Shown: positions 12,016 through 22,199 of the stretch, one piece after another | Layout of the letters: each line of letters starts with the position of its first letter | Numbering within the stretch: position 1 is the stretch's first letter | Source: Pogona vitticeps | Lineage: Eukaryota > Chordata > Lepidosauria > Squamata > Agamidae | Direction of reading: 5' to 3' | Assembly (NCBI RefSeq): GCF_051106095.1 | Contig: NC_135785.1 | Location: 93,475,001 to 93,539,000 of the forward strand | DNA: 64,000 nucleotides | Notes under the pieces: model-generated | Seen by the model: the letters and a program-made list of their open reading frames with translations, nothing else | Told to the model about the DNA's origin: nothing | Database searches by the model: none | Translations under genes and position numbers: made by a program

Positions 12016-13304
12016 AAACATGACATTAAAAAAGTACAAAAATACTACAAGAATTTGCTACCACTTCTTTGTTCTACAAAGATTATTAAGCTTCAGTCTC
12101 ATAAACACTTACATGCAGGTAAGCCCTACGGCACTCAATGGGACTGAGCCTGTATAGGCATTTAACATATACAGATTATAGCACTGATACTTTGTTATAC
12201 TGATACAAGAACTACTGTATTGCCATTCTTCTAATGACTGGTTATTCAAATTAAAAAGATAAAATCTACAAAAACAACCACACCGCTGTCAGATGAGCTA
12301 CTGAAAGCCCGTGTTCTTTTGGCACAATCCTTTGACAGCCAAGTGACATTTTTGTAAATGTGCCCCACTCTCCTTTAGCAAGACAACTAGACAGAATGCA
12401 GACTCGTGGCTCCATATATACCATAGGTAAAAAGCTATCATGAAAATAAACTTCAGTATTACTAGTTTAAAAGTCATGCAGCTGATAACTATCGTTGAAC
12501 GGTTAAATGTTAATCATGATTTTTTAAAAATTCATTACGATTGCATAAAAATATCAAAGATGCACTCTTTTTTTAAAAAAAAGATAATGTATATACAGTA
12601 TGTGCTACAACAAGCAGCATTTTACTCAAGACAACCCCTCCTGATCCGGGATTTCTCACAACTTAAACATGAAATCTGTAACTAGGAAAAGAAGGTATGT
12701 GTTACTACAGAGGCCGTCCTTGCATCATACAGTGTCCCACCATAAGGAAGATGGGCAAGGCTTGCTCGACCCTTAAGTTACACAGAGGCCGATGCCTCAA
12801 GCAGCAGGTGCTCCAGGGAGGCCTGCAACAAGTCGCTGGGATGACAAAGCTCTGGTCACGAGGCAGCCTGTCCTGACCGGCACCTCGTAATCTAGTTTGG
12901 TGTCAGGCACTATCCTACCGGCATGGCCAACCTTACCATCACTTCCTTGATTTCTACAGGTGGAATGAGAGGAGAGTGCACTGTACCACTGCATCCTTCA
13001 CCCTAGCCAGAAAATTATCTCAGACCAATCCTAGATTGGGGGGGGGGGGGGGGGGAGAGAGACACCAAAAAGACACTTGGGAATATCTCTTAGTGCAGAA
13101 GTGAAATGCATATCCAGTTCCTCTAATAATCACCAGGTAGCTTCTCAAAATGCAAATTATTATGCAATCAAACAAGAACAAAACTCCCAGCTCACATCCC
13201 ACCTAGAGGATATAAACTGCCTTTAAGATAAAACTGCTCTCTCCTGGTCTTAGCTCTTTCTGTTTTCAACAGTGTGACCTTCCTTGAAGCATAAATGGGG
13301 ATCG
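12016..13304. other. Intronic DNA of FAM241B, no exon seen
   Basis: Mainly AT-rich unique sequence. A short decayed block near 12100-12170 has the squamate repeat motif CACTCAATGGGACT. A poly-G run of about 19 bases lies near 13037-13055. Confidence 0.5.
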
Positions 13305-13412
13305 TGTGACCCTCCAGTTGTTGCTGGATTGTAACTCCCAACCGTTGATTACCACCGGCTCTCCTGGCAACGTGCAATGGGGAGCTGCAGTCCCAGGCCG
13401 GCTGCCCACCTC
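13305..13412. repeat. Palindromic interspersed repeat (MITE-like)
   Basis: Arms GGATTGTAACTCCCAA and GGGGAGCTGCAGTCCCA are inverted complements of the GGGAGTTGTAGTCC family. Degraded. Confidence 0.5.
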
Positions 13413-13859
13413 TGCCTTACAAAGTAAGAGCCGTGATGCAATGAAAGGGGCAGCCTTCTGAGCATGCACGACACCCTGTTTTAAAAGTATTCCGCGCCAC
13501 CACATTTATACTGCTTGGGAGTTGAGGCTCCAGGGAGGCGAAGAGCGGGTGCAATACAGGATGCACAGCCCTTGACCCCGGGAATGGCACGACGTGTAGC
13601 CTAGAAACCTGGGAACTTGAGCAGGAAGAGCTGGCTGGGGCAGAACAAGAGAGAAAGTGCACTCTGCACATGGTCGAGGCTGTGTGATCAGCTCCCTTTA
13701 TATCCCCGGGCTGACCTCGCTTAAGAGGAATCGCCCACTCTTCCAGCTGCCTCTGGTTTAAATCAAGTAATAAATCCTGCCTGCGGTTCTCCCACCGGAT
13801 CACTTGCTCGCCCGGTGCTCCCTTTTGAAGCGATCTGGTTGACCTAATTTTAAGCTTGG

Positions 13860-14245
13860 CTCCTAATGTCGAAAAGCACCACAAAGGCCAAGGAGGGAGA
13901 AATTCTCTGCGGGGGGGGGGAGAAATCCTCTCACCTCCTTCTTTACCCCTGAGATCTCTTCTGCTGACGTCGAGGTTCTTTCTTCCTCCGACTGCCGTTC
14001 TAAAAACTACAGCTTGGCAGCTTCCGGCGAGTGTCATTTCCGGAAGTGACGCATGGCACACCGATAACGAGGGTAGGCGCGGGGCTGGCGGGGGAGAGGC
14101 CAAGCGAGTGATCCTGCTGGCTAGAGCGTTTGTGGGACGTGCGCAGCTCCCTCTTCAGGCGCCACGTTGAACTTCAGCTTGCCCGGCGCTCGGGGGAGGA
14201 GCGGGCAGGTTTGGGAACAGCCCTGGGAGAGGAGAGGAAATCTCC
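13860..14245 (-). promoter_or_regulatory. FAM241B: FAM241B CpG-rich promoter and probable first exon
   Basis: A short CpG-dense island without a TATA box. It carries a CRE-like TGACGTCG at 13965-13972, CTTCCGGC near 14021, and a palindromic ETS site TTCCGGAAGTGACG at 14038-14051, all typical of housekeeping promoters. On the minus strand two splice donors are possible for a non-coding first exon: GGAG|GTGAGA (GT at 13934-13933) and AGGG|GTAAAG (GT at 13946-13945). Either would splice to the acceptor at 10854. The start site is probably within 13980-14060. A SINE abuts the upstream edge. Confidence 0.65.
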
Positions 14246-14265
14246 ACGCGCCTATCAATAGGGAG

Positions 14266-14380
14266 AGGCAGCCTGCGGGATGACTCCGTGAGAGAAGTGG
14301 CGAGTTCGATTCCCACTGTGCCTCCTTTGCAGGAGAGCCGGCCTGTGGTGGCCCTGGTCATTTTACTTGGTTGTTTTGCC
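14266..14380 (+). mobile_element. tRNA-type SINE head fragment
   Basis: GACTCCGTGAGAGAAGTGGC then a good B box GAGTTCGATTCCC and TGTGCCTCCTTTGCAGGAGAGCC, shared with the SINE at 51029. It lies directly beside the FAM241B promoter. Confidence 0.6.
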
Positions 14381-14780
14381 AGCCTCTTTTTTTTTCTACC
14401 CACCCACCCACAAAAGCAACAACACATGCTATGGGGCACCAGGTTGTTGAAACGTGGGGAATCCCACATCTGGCTGGTTTCTATGCCTTTTAGGAAGGAT
14501 CTGAGGTCCAGGAATCAATAGAGGAAAACTTTTAACAGCATGAAGTTGAGCATAGGGCCACTTAGTCTTTATGGATTATTCCTCAACAGCACCATTCCTT
14601 GAAATCAAGAACAAGTGGGATGTCTTCTACCCATTGCCTCAAACAATACTGCTGTAAAAGTAGGAAGGGACAGGTTCAGTTTAAGAACTGGCAACCTGCA
14701 CTGTGTTTGAGAACTATTCTTATGTTGACTCTTTGTTCGGAGCAAAAAACCTCAGAATAACAGAGAGACGTGTAATTCAG

Positions 14781-14806
14781 TTTTATTCACTTTAAACAAC
14801 AACAAC
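14781..14806 (+). repeat. 26 bp direct repeat, left copy
   Basis: TTTTATTCACTTTAAACAAC plus AACAAC; the identical 26 bases recur at 15415-15440. The pair bounds the duplicated segment like a long target-site duplication. Confidence 0.85.
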
Positions 14807-15417
14807 TTTCTATTGTATTTCCATGAAAGCACCAGTCCCTTTGGTCTCAGCCCCATGGTTCAGAATGTGTCTCCAGGAACCAAGATCCCTACCTCATTAG
14901 AGCAATACAGTTTTGATGGCTTACTTCTCTTCTAGTCAGGGAGATGGAAGTGTTTGCAGGTACATCGCTCTCAGTCTGCTTGCCTGCTTGTCCCTGATCT
15001 GGCTCAGAGTGACTTGCAGGGTAATCTCTTGAGATTATGGTTTGGAACTAGGTTTAGTATCACTTAGAGTAGATTTTTGAAATCAACAGGACTTAAGCAA
15101 GTCACTGATTTCATAGGGATTGTGCTAAGTATGACCAAGATAAGATCCAGCCCCATGATTTTCATCATGGGAGTGATATGTTGCTGAGATTCCATAAATT
15201 GAGTGGTTCTTGACCTTTATGTTCAAACTTCAGCTCCCTAAATCTGTAACCTTTGGTGACGCTAGCTGGTCACTTCTGGGAGTTGACACCCAGAACATCT
15301 GAAAGACCAAGAATGGAAAACCAACGACATAAAGCAGGAGTGGATATTGTGTGGCCTTTTAAGATGCTGTTGGGTTGCAACTCCCTTCATCCCTGACCAC
15401 TGGTTTGTCTCCTGTTT
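14805..15417 (+). repeat. 0.6 kb duplicated segment, copy 1 (inserted)
   Basis: Nearly identical to 18038-18654 in direct orientation: the only differences I see are scattered single-base changes and a few short indels such as the CTTA at about 18157. Copy 1 is bounded by the 26 bp direct repeats, and its right end cuts off mid-way through a palindromic repeat that continues naturally in copy 2. This makes copy 1 the derived one. No open frame or known transposon ends are visible. Confidence 0.85.
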
Positions 15418-15440
15418 TATTCACTTTAAACAACAACAAC
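15415..15440 (+). repeat. 26 bp direct repeat, right copy
   Basis: Identical to 14781-14806; see there. Confidence 0.85.
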
Positions 15441-18037
15441 ATCCTGCTACCACTGAGAAACTCTATGAGCTGTGAAGCTACAAGTCTCATTATCCCTAGC
15501 CATGAGCCATGTTGGTTGGGTATACTGGGAGTTGTAATCCATTTTTTTAAAAGCAGTGTGTTTCCCAACTCCACTACAGAACCATTTCCTCTCATCCCTA
15601 TTTTCTTGTACTGTACTCAGATGTCTTGTTTCTTATTTCATAACTCAATTGTCCAGAGGGGAAAAAAAATCTGAACTTCTGGTTCCTACCCCTAAACAAT
15701 TTAATTAAAAAGAAAAGAAAAACTTCCTTTCCCTTCACAAGTGAGCAGCAGTGGAGCTCTCTGCCACTTGGATATTTATTAAATAACCAAGCAAACAATA
15801 TCTTCAGGAGGAACTAAAACACGATTCAAAATAGGTTTTGACAAAAACATGCTGTAGGACAACATTGTAAGTTGGAAGGACAGAATTAATCCTTTTAACA
15901 GATGGGTGCTTTCTTTTCTTAACAGAGAGGGGAAAAAATGAAAAGTAGAGAAAGCAGGCTTAAACATTAATCCCCCTTTCCCCCACGACCATAGAGGGAA
16001 ACAAGCAATTGTTAAAGGGACCCTGTTGAGCACTTGAGGTCACCCTTTCCCCTAGCCTCTAAAATTGACCAAAGCTAAAGAAAAAAAGACTGCTTTGGTC
16101 TCTGAGAACAACCTCTGACTAGTTTCTTTTGAGTCCATGAATGCAATTGTTGGGAATATGCAGCACATTCTCTTTTTTTGACATGTTTTCCATTTCTTTT
16201 AAAGTAGTGATGTTTTTAATATTGTGATATGTTTAAATGTATTTTAATATTAATATACTAATTTACTGTGATTTTAAATGTGTATAGCTTTTTAGCTGTT
16301 ATACATTACATTGAGTCACCAGAGAGAGCATGTTCTCTCAGCACTGTGTACGGTGATAAAGTTTTACTTAGTTATTGGTTATTTCCACGATTGAGGTACA
16401 GTAAATTAAGATAACCGGCTTTTTAAAAAATCTGCCCCTGCTGTGTTATTAATAGCAGCTGTTTGGCCTAATTCAGCAAGATAATGATGCTTTCTAAATA
16501 GAAGTCTGATAGCCCATCCCCACCTTGACATGTTGCAAGCAAGGACTGAAGGGGAAGTCTTTGTACATTAAATTGAACAACTGTGAGCCCCGATTCCCGG
16601 GGAGGATTATAAACAAATTCTGCTGCCTTAGCAGAGTTTCCTCTTCAGGCCTTCCCATTCAGTGATAACCCAAGACATTTTGTTGTCTGGATATACTTTC
16701 CAGAGTATTCTAGGTATCTTGTGCTCAGAAGTGATTTACCATTCCCTTCTTCTGGGGGAATGTCCTGGGACGGTGCAATTTGCCCAAGTCTACACAGGAT
16801 GGCTCCTCTTCCAGGAGACATAGTTGGGAGATGAACTCCCAAACTTTCACTTCGCTATCCAGCCAGCTGCAGTTAGAGATGCTTCCTCCTCCCGCCCCTG
16901 CCCCCATTACCGGAACCCAGGGTTGTCCGCTGAAACTGACATAAAGGGGATGTAGATTCAGGAGTAATAAAGGAAGCACTTCTTCACACAACTCTGAAAC
17001 TTGCTATCACAAAATATACCAGCAGGCACCAAGTTGCATGGCTTTAAGAAAGGGATTGGGCAAAGTCATGGATGATCAATGCCTACTAGTGATGCTACAT
17101 ATATACTCTCTCCTGCACCAGGGTGGTTGCATAGTCTTTGCATAGTGGTTGCTGAGGAGTATGAGGCAGACGGTGCCACTGCTCTCTAGGCCTGCTTGTT
17201 GGCCTCCCATTGGCAACTGGTTGACCACTGTAGGAACAGATTGTTGCACTGAAGAAGCTTTGGATTTTATTCAGCATGGCTTGTCCTCTGCTTTTTAAAA
17301 CTTTCTGATGCAATTTTCTGTTAGGGAAAACTCTTCTGAGTAATAGTAGAAGGAGTCGTGACAAACAGGAGATGAAGATGAAGACTAGAAGCCTAACTTC
17401 CATTACTCTCATAATACGGGACTTTCTTTCCAGTGTAGATGCTTGTGCCCTCCAAAACAATCGGCTCCTAAAGGTGAGGAAACTTTATGGCTCATAAGTG
17501 TCCAAAGGTTGGACCCCAACTTTGTCCAAGGTGAAGGTGCTTCTACTCATGTAGAAGTGATTTTTTCCCCACATATTTTCTCCTGTCTGCTATGGCCTAG
17601 GTTGCAAGAGATTGTGAATCCATGAAAAATCACACCCACAACCCCACACACACTCCTTGCACTTGCAAAAACCTTTGGATCCAAGTTGTAATGTAACACA
17701 AAATGAATAATTCAGATCAGAAAAATAAAAAGAGAGCCTAATAGATACTTCATTACATGTTTAAAATCTGTGCAAGTATTTGTGGATCGTCGCAATCTGG
17801 AACAGCACCTTTTCTGTTAACGAGGATGCAGAATGGGTTTCGGAGTGACTTTAGTCACACATGCAGAATCTAGTTCAGATTTTAATGATCAGGTTTAAGC
17901 TGGTGCAGGGGTAATATAAATGTGTTGATTGATTTAATTGAATATTCTGTTTAGTTCTCTGTTCTTTGTGAACATTTAAAGCAATGTTTTAATTGCCTCG
18001 AGAATGCTTGGGATGCAACACAAAACCAAATAGAAAC
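15441..18037. other. Intergenic between the two duplicate copies
   Basis: No gene. 15441-15560 is a decayed GGGAGTTGTAATCC-type palindromic repeat. 16430-16660 is unique-looking DNA with TGTTATTAATAGCAGCTG and a CCCGATTCCCGGGG block and may be conserved. The rest is AT-rich. Confidence 0.5.
16680..16860 (-). mobile_element. tRNA-type SINE, decayed
   Basis: On the minus strand GGGAGTTCATCTCCCA marks a decayed head, and GTAAATCACTTCTGAGCAC marks the body shared with the copies at 36630 and 45079. Confidence 0.5.
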
Positions 18038-18654
18038 ACTTTCTATTGTATTTCCATGAAAGCACCAGTCCCTTTGGTCTCAGCCCCATGGTTCAGAATG
18101 TGTCTCCAGGAACCAAGATCCCTACCTCATTAGAGCAATACAGTTTTGATGGCTTACTTACTTCTCTTCTAGTCAGGGAGATGGAAGTGTTTGCAGGTAC
18201 ATCGCTCTCAGTCTGCTTGCCTGCTTGTCCCTGATCTTGCTCAGAGTGACTTGCACGGTAATCTCTTGAGATTATGGTTTAGAACTAGGTTTAGTATCAC
18301 TTAGAGTAGATTTTTGAAATCAACAGGACTTAAGCAAGTCACTGATTTCATAGGGATTGTGCTAAGTATGACCAAGATAAGATCCAGCCCCATGATTTTC
18401 ATCATGGGAGTGATACGTTGTTGAGATTCCATAAATGAGTGGTTCTCCACCTTTATGTTCAAACTTCAGCTCCCTAAATCTGTAACCTTTGGTGACGCTA
18501 GCTGGTCACTTCTGGGAGTTGACACCCAGAACATCTGAAAGACCAAAAATGAAAAACCAGCAACATAAAGCAGGGGTGGATATTGTGTGGCTTTTAAAAG
18601 ATGTTGTTGGGTTGCAACTCCCTTCATCCCTGACCACTGGTTTGTCTCCTGTTT
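18038..18654 (+). repeat. 0.6 kb duplicated segment, copy 2 (source)
   Basis: Matches 14805-15417. At its right end the palindromic repeat (GGGTTGCAACTCCC ... GATGGAAGTTGTAATCC near 18690) carries on without a break, so this locus looks ancestral. Confidence 0.8.
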
Positions 18655-19490
18655 CTTTTTTAGGGATGATTGCTAGTGATGATGGAAGTTGTAATCCAGT
18701 AATATAGAGAGGGCCTCACATTGTTCTCTCCCAATCATAAATTAAAGCAGCACTTACTGCAAAACTGGATCAGTCAATTCTGGGCAGGCATATGGTATAT
18801 TGTATTGAGCAGCTATAAAATGCATTAAGCTGTTCAAGATGTCTTACTCACTTATATTATTGTGTTGCAAACCTTATCATCACCCTATAAGACAGGTCAG
18901 AATCTTTGCCCCCATGTTTAAAATGGGAGGGACTGAGTCTGAGAAATCCCTCACTTAAGGTCATTGGGTGAGTTCATTGAAGCAATGAGATTTGACCCAA
19001 GACTCCCTGCTTTGTGAAACGCTGTTCAGGCATTAATCCCAAAAGTGTGTAAGGCTGAAAGGATGATGGTGACCTAGGGATGAGCTGATAAAGAAGGGCT
19101 GCTAACTAGAGAAAACCGGCAAGCGAGTCCCGCTGACTGCATTTACAGCACCTATGGAGACATCTGCAATGGACATAGGAAGGTCTCCATGACTTCCAGG
19201 TGGAGTGGGGCTGTGGGGGTGTGTGGCACTCCCACTCACGCACCCCTCCCTAGCACCCTTTGAACACAATGTGTTTTCAGGCTTCACACCTGAATAGGGT
19301 TAGTCTCTAAGATCCACTAGACTACTGTACAAGCAAAATCTACGGGGCAGTGGAATGCGGCAGTCAGGATGAGACTTCCATCTTGACCATGGAGCAGGTA
19401 CTGTATTAATTTCTTGGGATTAGAAGGCTCCAAAATGAGTGAAGCAACTTGACAGGAATGAAGGGGCTTTGCTTGGAAAACAGCTTGGCA
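18655..19490. other. Intergenic, no gene seen
   Basis: AT-rich unique sequence plus the remainder of the palindromic repeat to about 18705. Nothing else is recognised. Confidence 0.5.
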
Positions 19491-19687
19491 GTATTGTCAA
19501 CACCACCTCCGGTCGGTCGCAGCTGCTTGTGACTGGGGTGAATAGTTTCACAGCTCACCGAAGAGATGACTGAATTTAATTCGAGATGAATGGGCGCCTC
19601 CCTGGATCTAGATGACATTTTCATTGCAAACTAACAAGGGGAGAAATCCAATTACATCACAAAGGGGCTCCCTAATACGCCATTCAG
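19491..19687 (-). promoter_or_regulatory. Paired non-coding element, copy B (inverted)
   Basis: The reverse complement of this segment aligns to 4833-5028. It contains the same uninterrupted 60 bp block (TCTAGATGACATTTTCATTG on the plus strand onward) and the same GAATTAAATT core. Similarity fades at both ends: left of 19491, and right of 19687 at a (GA)n run. With copy A it encloses FAM241B and its promoter. Confidence 0.7.
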
Positions 19688-20061
19688 CTTGGAGAGAGAG
19701 AGAGAGAATGCAGGGAACTGCTTTCCAAACTGAAGTCTGGGAGGGGTCTCAGCAACTATAGTTTATTGGACAGATACAATGTGGGCAGCGTTCCGGCAGA
19801 AAGGAAGACAGTCTACTGGGGGACCGCTCCTGCTACCACAGCATTGGATTAAAGCCAGACGGATGCCGAGGGTCATGCTTTTGAAAAAGATCCTGACAGA
19901 AAATTCCCTCACAATATTGGAAAGACAAACTGGACCCACAGTATGAAGGATCTCTAGGCCACTGAAGACCTATATAAGTAAAGTGATTATAACTACATCT
20001 CAAACATCAGTTCTTCACCAGAATCTCAGCACCTGTTCACATAAAACTGCACAGACACTGA

Positions 20062-20069
20062 ATGGCATT
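20062..20069 (+). repeat. hAT target-site duplication, left
   Basis: ATGGCATT directly before the left terminal inverted repeat; identical to 21573-21580. Confidence 0.9.
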
Positions 20070-21572
20070 CAGGGCCGGACTGGGACCAAAAATCGGCCCT
20101 GGCATTTAGAGCACACAGGCCCACCGGCTGTGGGGACACAGGCCCACCTGGCTTTGGGCCAGGATTGGCCCTGAAATGCACCGGGGGGATTTTGAGCAAG
20201 GTGCTCTCGCCATCAGCCTGGCCTACCTCACAGGGCTGTAGGGAGGAGGATAAAACTTGGGAGGGAGCCGAGGATATGAACGAAACGAATAAACAGAACC
20301 TCCCTGTGCAAGAGGAGTGTATCTTTTCTGCCGCAGCGCATCCTAAGGAGCAGGATAAGAAGGCAACTCGTATCTAAAGCGGGGTTGTGACATTCTCAGG
20401 GGACGGTGAAACAAAGACAGCGTAGCCCAGCTCTGATGAGGAAATTTTCACTTAAAAAAAAAACTGGCCAGGAAAGTTGATCTTCCCGGGACTGGGTCAG
20501 GATCCCTCTGGTCGAGGCTGGGCTTGCTGACGAAACTTCAGCCCAGCCTCGTCAGAGGGGCTTTCCTGGGAGGCAGCGTGGCCACCCCTGCCCAGGAGGA
20601 GAGGCTTTCTCGGCTTCCAGTTTCCGATCGGCCCTCCTCACCTCTTCCAGTCCCCCCCCTGCGCTCTTTTCCCCGTCCTCGCCCCTTCCTCCTCCTCCTC
20701 CCCTCTCCGGGGGCCCCCCCGGCTTTCCCTCCTCGCCCGCCTGCCCGGGGAAGGCTGGCCAAGGAGCCCGCTCCCTCTCCCGTCCCCCAGCGGCGCGCTT
20801 CCCTTTGGAGAGGCCAAGGGCACCCGGCGAAGGCGACGCGCCCGGGCACCGTGCGCTCTCGGCCACCTGGGCGCCCGGGCAGCGGGACTGGCCGGGCTGG
20901 GGCGGCTGGGCGGTGGGGGAGGATCCGAGGCGAAGCTGCCTCCTCCTCCTCCTTCTCCTGCCGCCGCTCCCGCTCCGCCCTCCGGCCCTCCCCGGCCCCG
21001 GCGCGCAAGGGCGAGGAAGCGAGCAAGCGAGCGGGGCGGGGGATGCGCCGGCGAGACCCTCCGGCCGGCCACCAGCACCAGCCGCGGCCCGAGAGCAGCC
21101 GGCGGGCAGGCAGGGCTGGGAAGCCGCAGCATCTCGGCTGCCCGCGCTAGCCTCGAACAAAGTGCGCCGCCACCACTGCCGGCTCCGCGGGCGCGGGTGG
21201 GAGGTGGAGTGTCCGCGTCCCCATGGCCGCCGCCTCCGCTGCCCAGAGCCCACCTTCGCCGCCACGCTAGGAGCCGGGCCTCAGCGTTGCCCCCCCTCGG
21301 GCGCGGGTGCACTCTTGGGCTGGGCGGGGAGGTTGGGGGGGACGCCCCAGCTGGAGGGGGTGGGAGGAGGAGGAAGGAGGAGGAAGAGGAGGAGGCAAGG
21401 CAAGGCAAGGCAAGGGGGCAGGGAGGGAAGGCTCCCTTTCGCTCTCTCGCTCGCTCGCTCTCTTTTGGGGAGGGGGGCTCAGCCTGGCCCTGCGCTGAGG
21501 CAGGAACCGGCCCTTCTGACCATCGGCCCTTCTGGCATTTGCCAGAACTGCCAGATGGCCAGTCCGGCCCTG
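20070..21572. mobile_element. hAT-type DNA transposon, non-autonomous, 1503 bp
   Basis: The ends are perfect 14 bp terminal inverted repeats, CAGGGCCGGACTGG at 20070-20083 and its complement at 21559-21572, flanked by perfect 8 bp duplications ATGGCATT. CAGGG ends and 8 bp duplications are hallmarks of the hAT superfamily. The subterminal regions are rich in GGCCC and short palindromes. No transposase reading frame is recognisable. The interior holds a degraded SINE-like piece (about 20195-20265), a hairpin with stems of about 20 bp (near 20503-20524 and 20540-20558), and a very GC-rich block. Perfect ends suggest a fairly young insertion or a well preserved copy. Confidence 0.88.
20545..21480. 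other. CpG-island-like cargo inside the hAT element
   Basis: About 0.9 kb of extreme GC content with dense CpG; for example, 20821-20880 has 11 CpG in 60 bp. It has many G-rich and GAG/CTC runs and a (GGCAA)n patch near 21398. Long open frames on both strands arise because GC-rich DNA lacks stop codons, and none resembles a known protein. A Kozak-like CCCCATGGCC at about 21220-21229 opens only a 15-codon frame (MAAASAAQSPPSPPR). It resembles a host promoter or first exon rather than typical transposon filler, but no source gene is recognised. Confidence 0.6.
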
Positions 21573-21580
21573 ATGGCATT
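21573..21580 (+). repeat. hAT target-site duplication, right
   Basis: ATGGCATT directly after the right terminal inverted repeat; identical to 20062-20069. Confidence 0.9.
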
Positions 21581-22199
21581 GCACGGAACAGTCATTCCTA
21601 AAGACTACCATAGTTTTCTGTCAGGGACATTCACTCCCTAAGACAAATGAAAAGGCACAGATAGTTGTAATAATAATATAGACAGTGTTTTATAAAATCA
21701 TATAGAAGGCAGAAGAAAAATATAGTATGTCAATAATGGGCAGAAGTGAGCAGCATTTATGTCTTCATTTGGGCATCTACAAAATAATGGCTTAAATTTG
21801 GCTCTGCTCATTGGGCTTTAGTCCCGTTGTAATCAGTCGCAACTAACTTAAGCTGCTCAGTGAGACCTTAAGCTTGAAGAGCTTCTGCTGTATGGCACCC
21901 TCTATTTTTAAGGCTTAATGTGGGTTATAGTTAATATTCTAAAGTGAAGAAATGCATATTTTTGTGGGGTTTTTTTCTTTTGAACCCAGATATTGGAGAG
22001 AGAGGAAAAAAGCAGAAACCATTTATTATCAATATAAGCTTGTATCTATTTATTTGTTATGCTTTATCAAGAATGGGAAACATGTGCTCCAGGTGTTACG
22101 GAACTGGAACAGACCCAAGAAACAGGCCTTTATTGCCTTGGACTAAATGCCTTTGCACATCTACACCTGAAAGAGCAAGTTCAATTTGATATATATTGG
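21581..22199. other. Intergenic, nothing recognised
   Basis: AT-rich sequence with no gene, repeat family or tandem repeat that I can name. Confidence 0.5.

Noticed and set aside
13417-14103. 228-codon minus-strand frame over the FAM241B promoter
   Set aside because: No domain; it crosses a CpG-rich promoter and a palindromic repeat, and is better explained by composition.
20524-21641. Several 130-310 codon open frames on both strands
   Set aside because: They overlap each other in all frames within extreme GC-rich DNA, are Pro/Arg/Gly-rich, match no family, and lie inside the hAT element. They reflect base composition.
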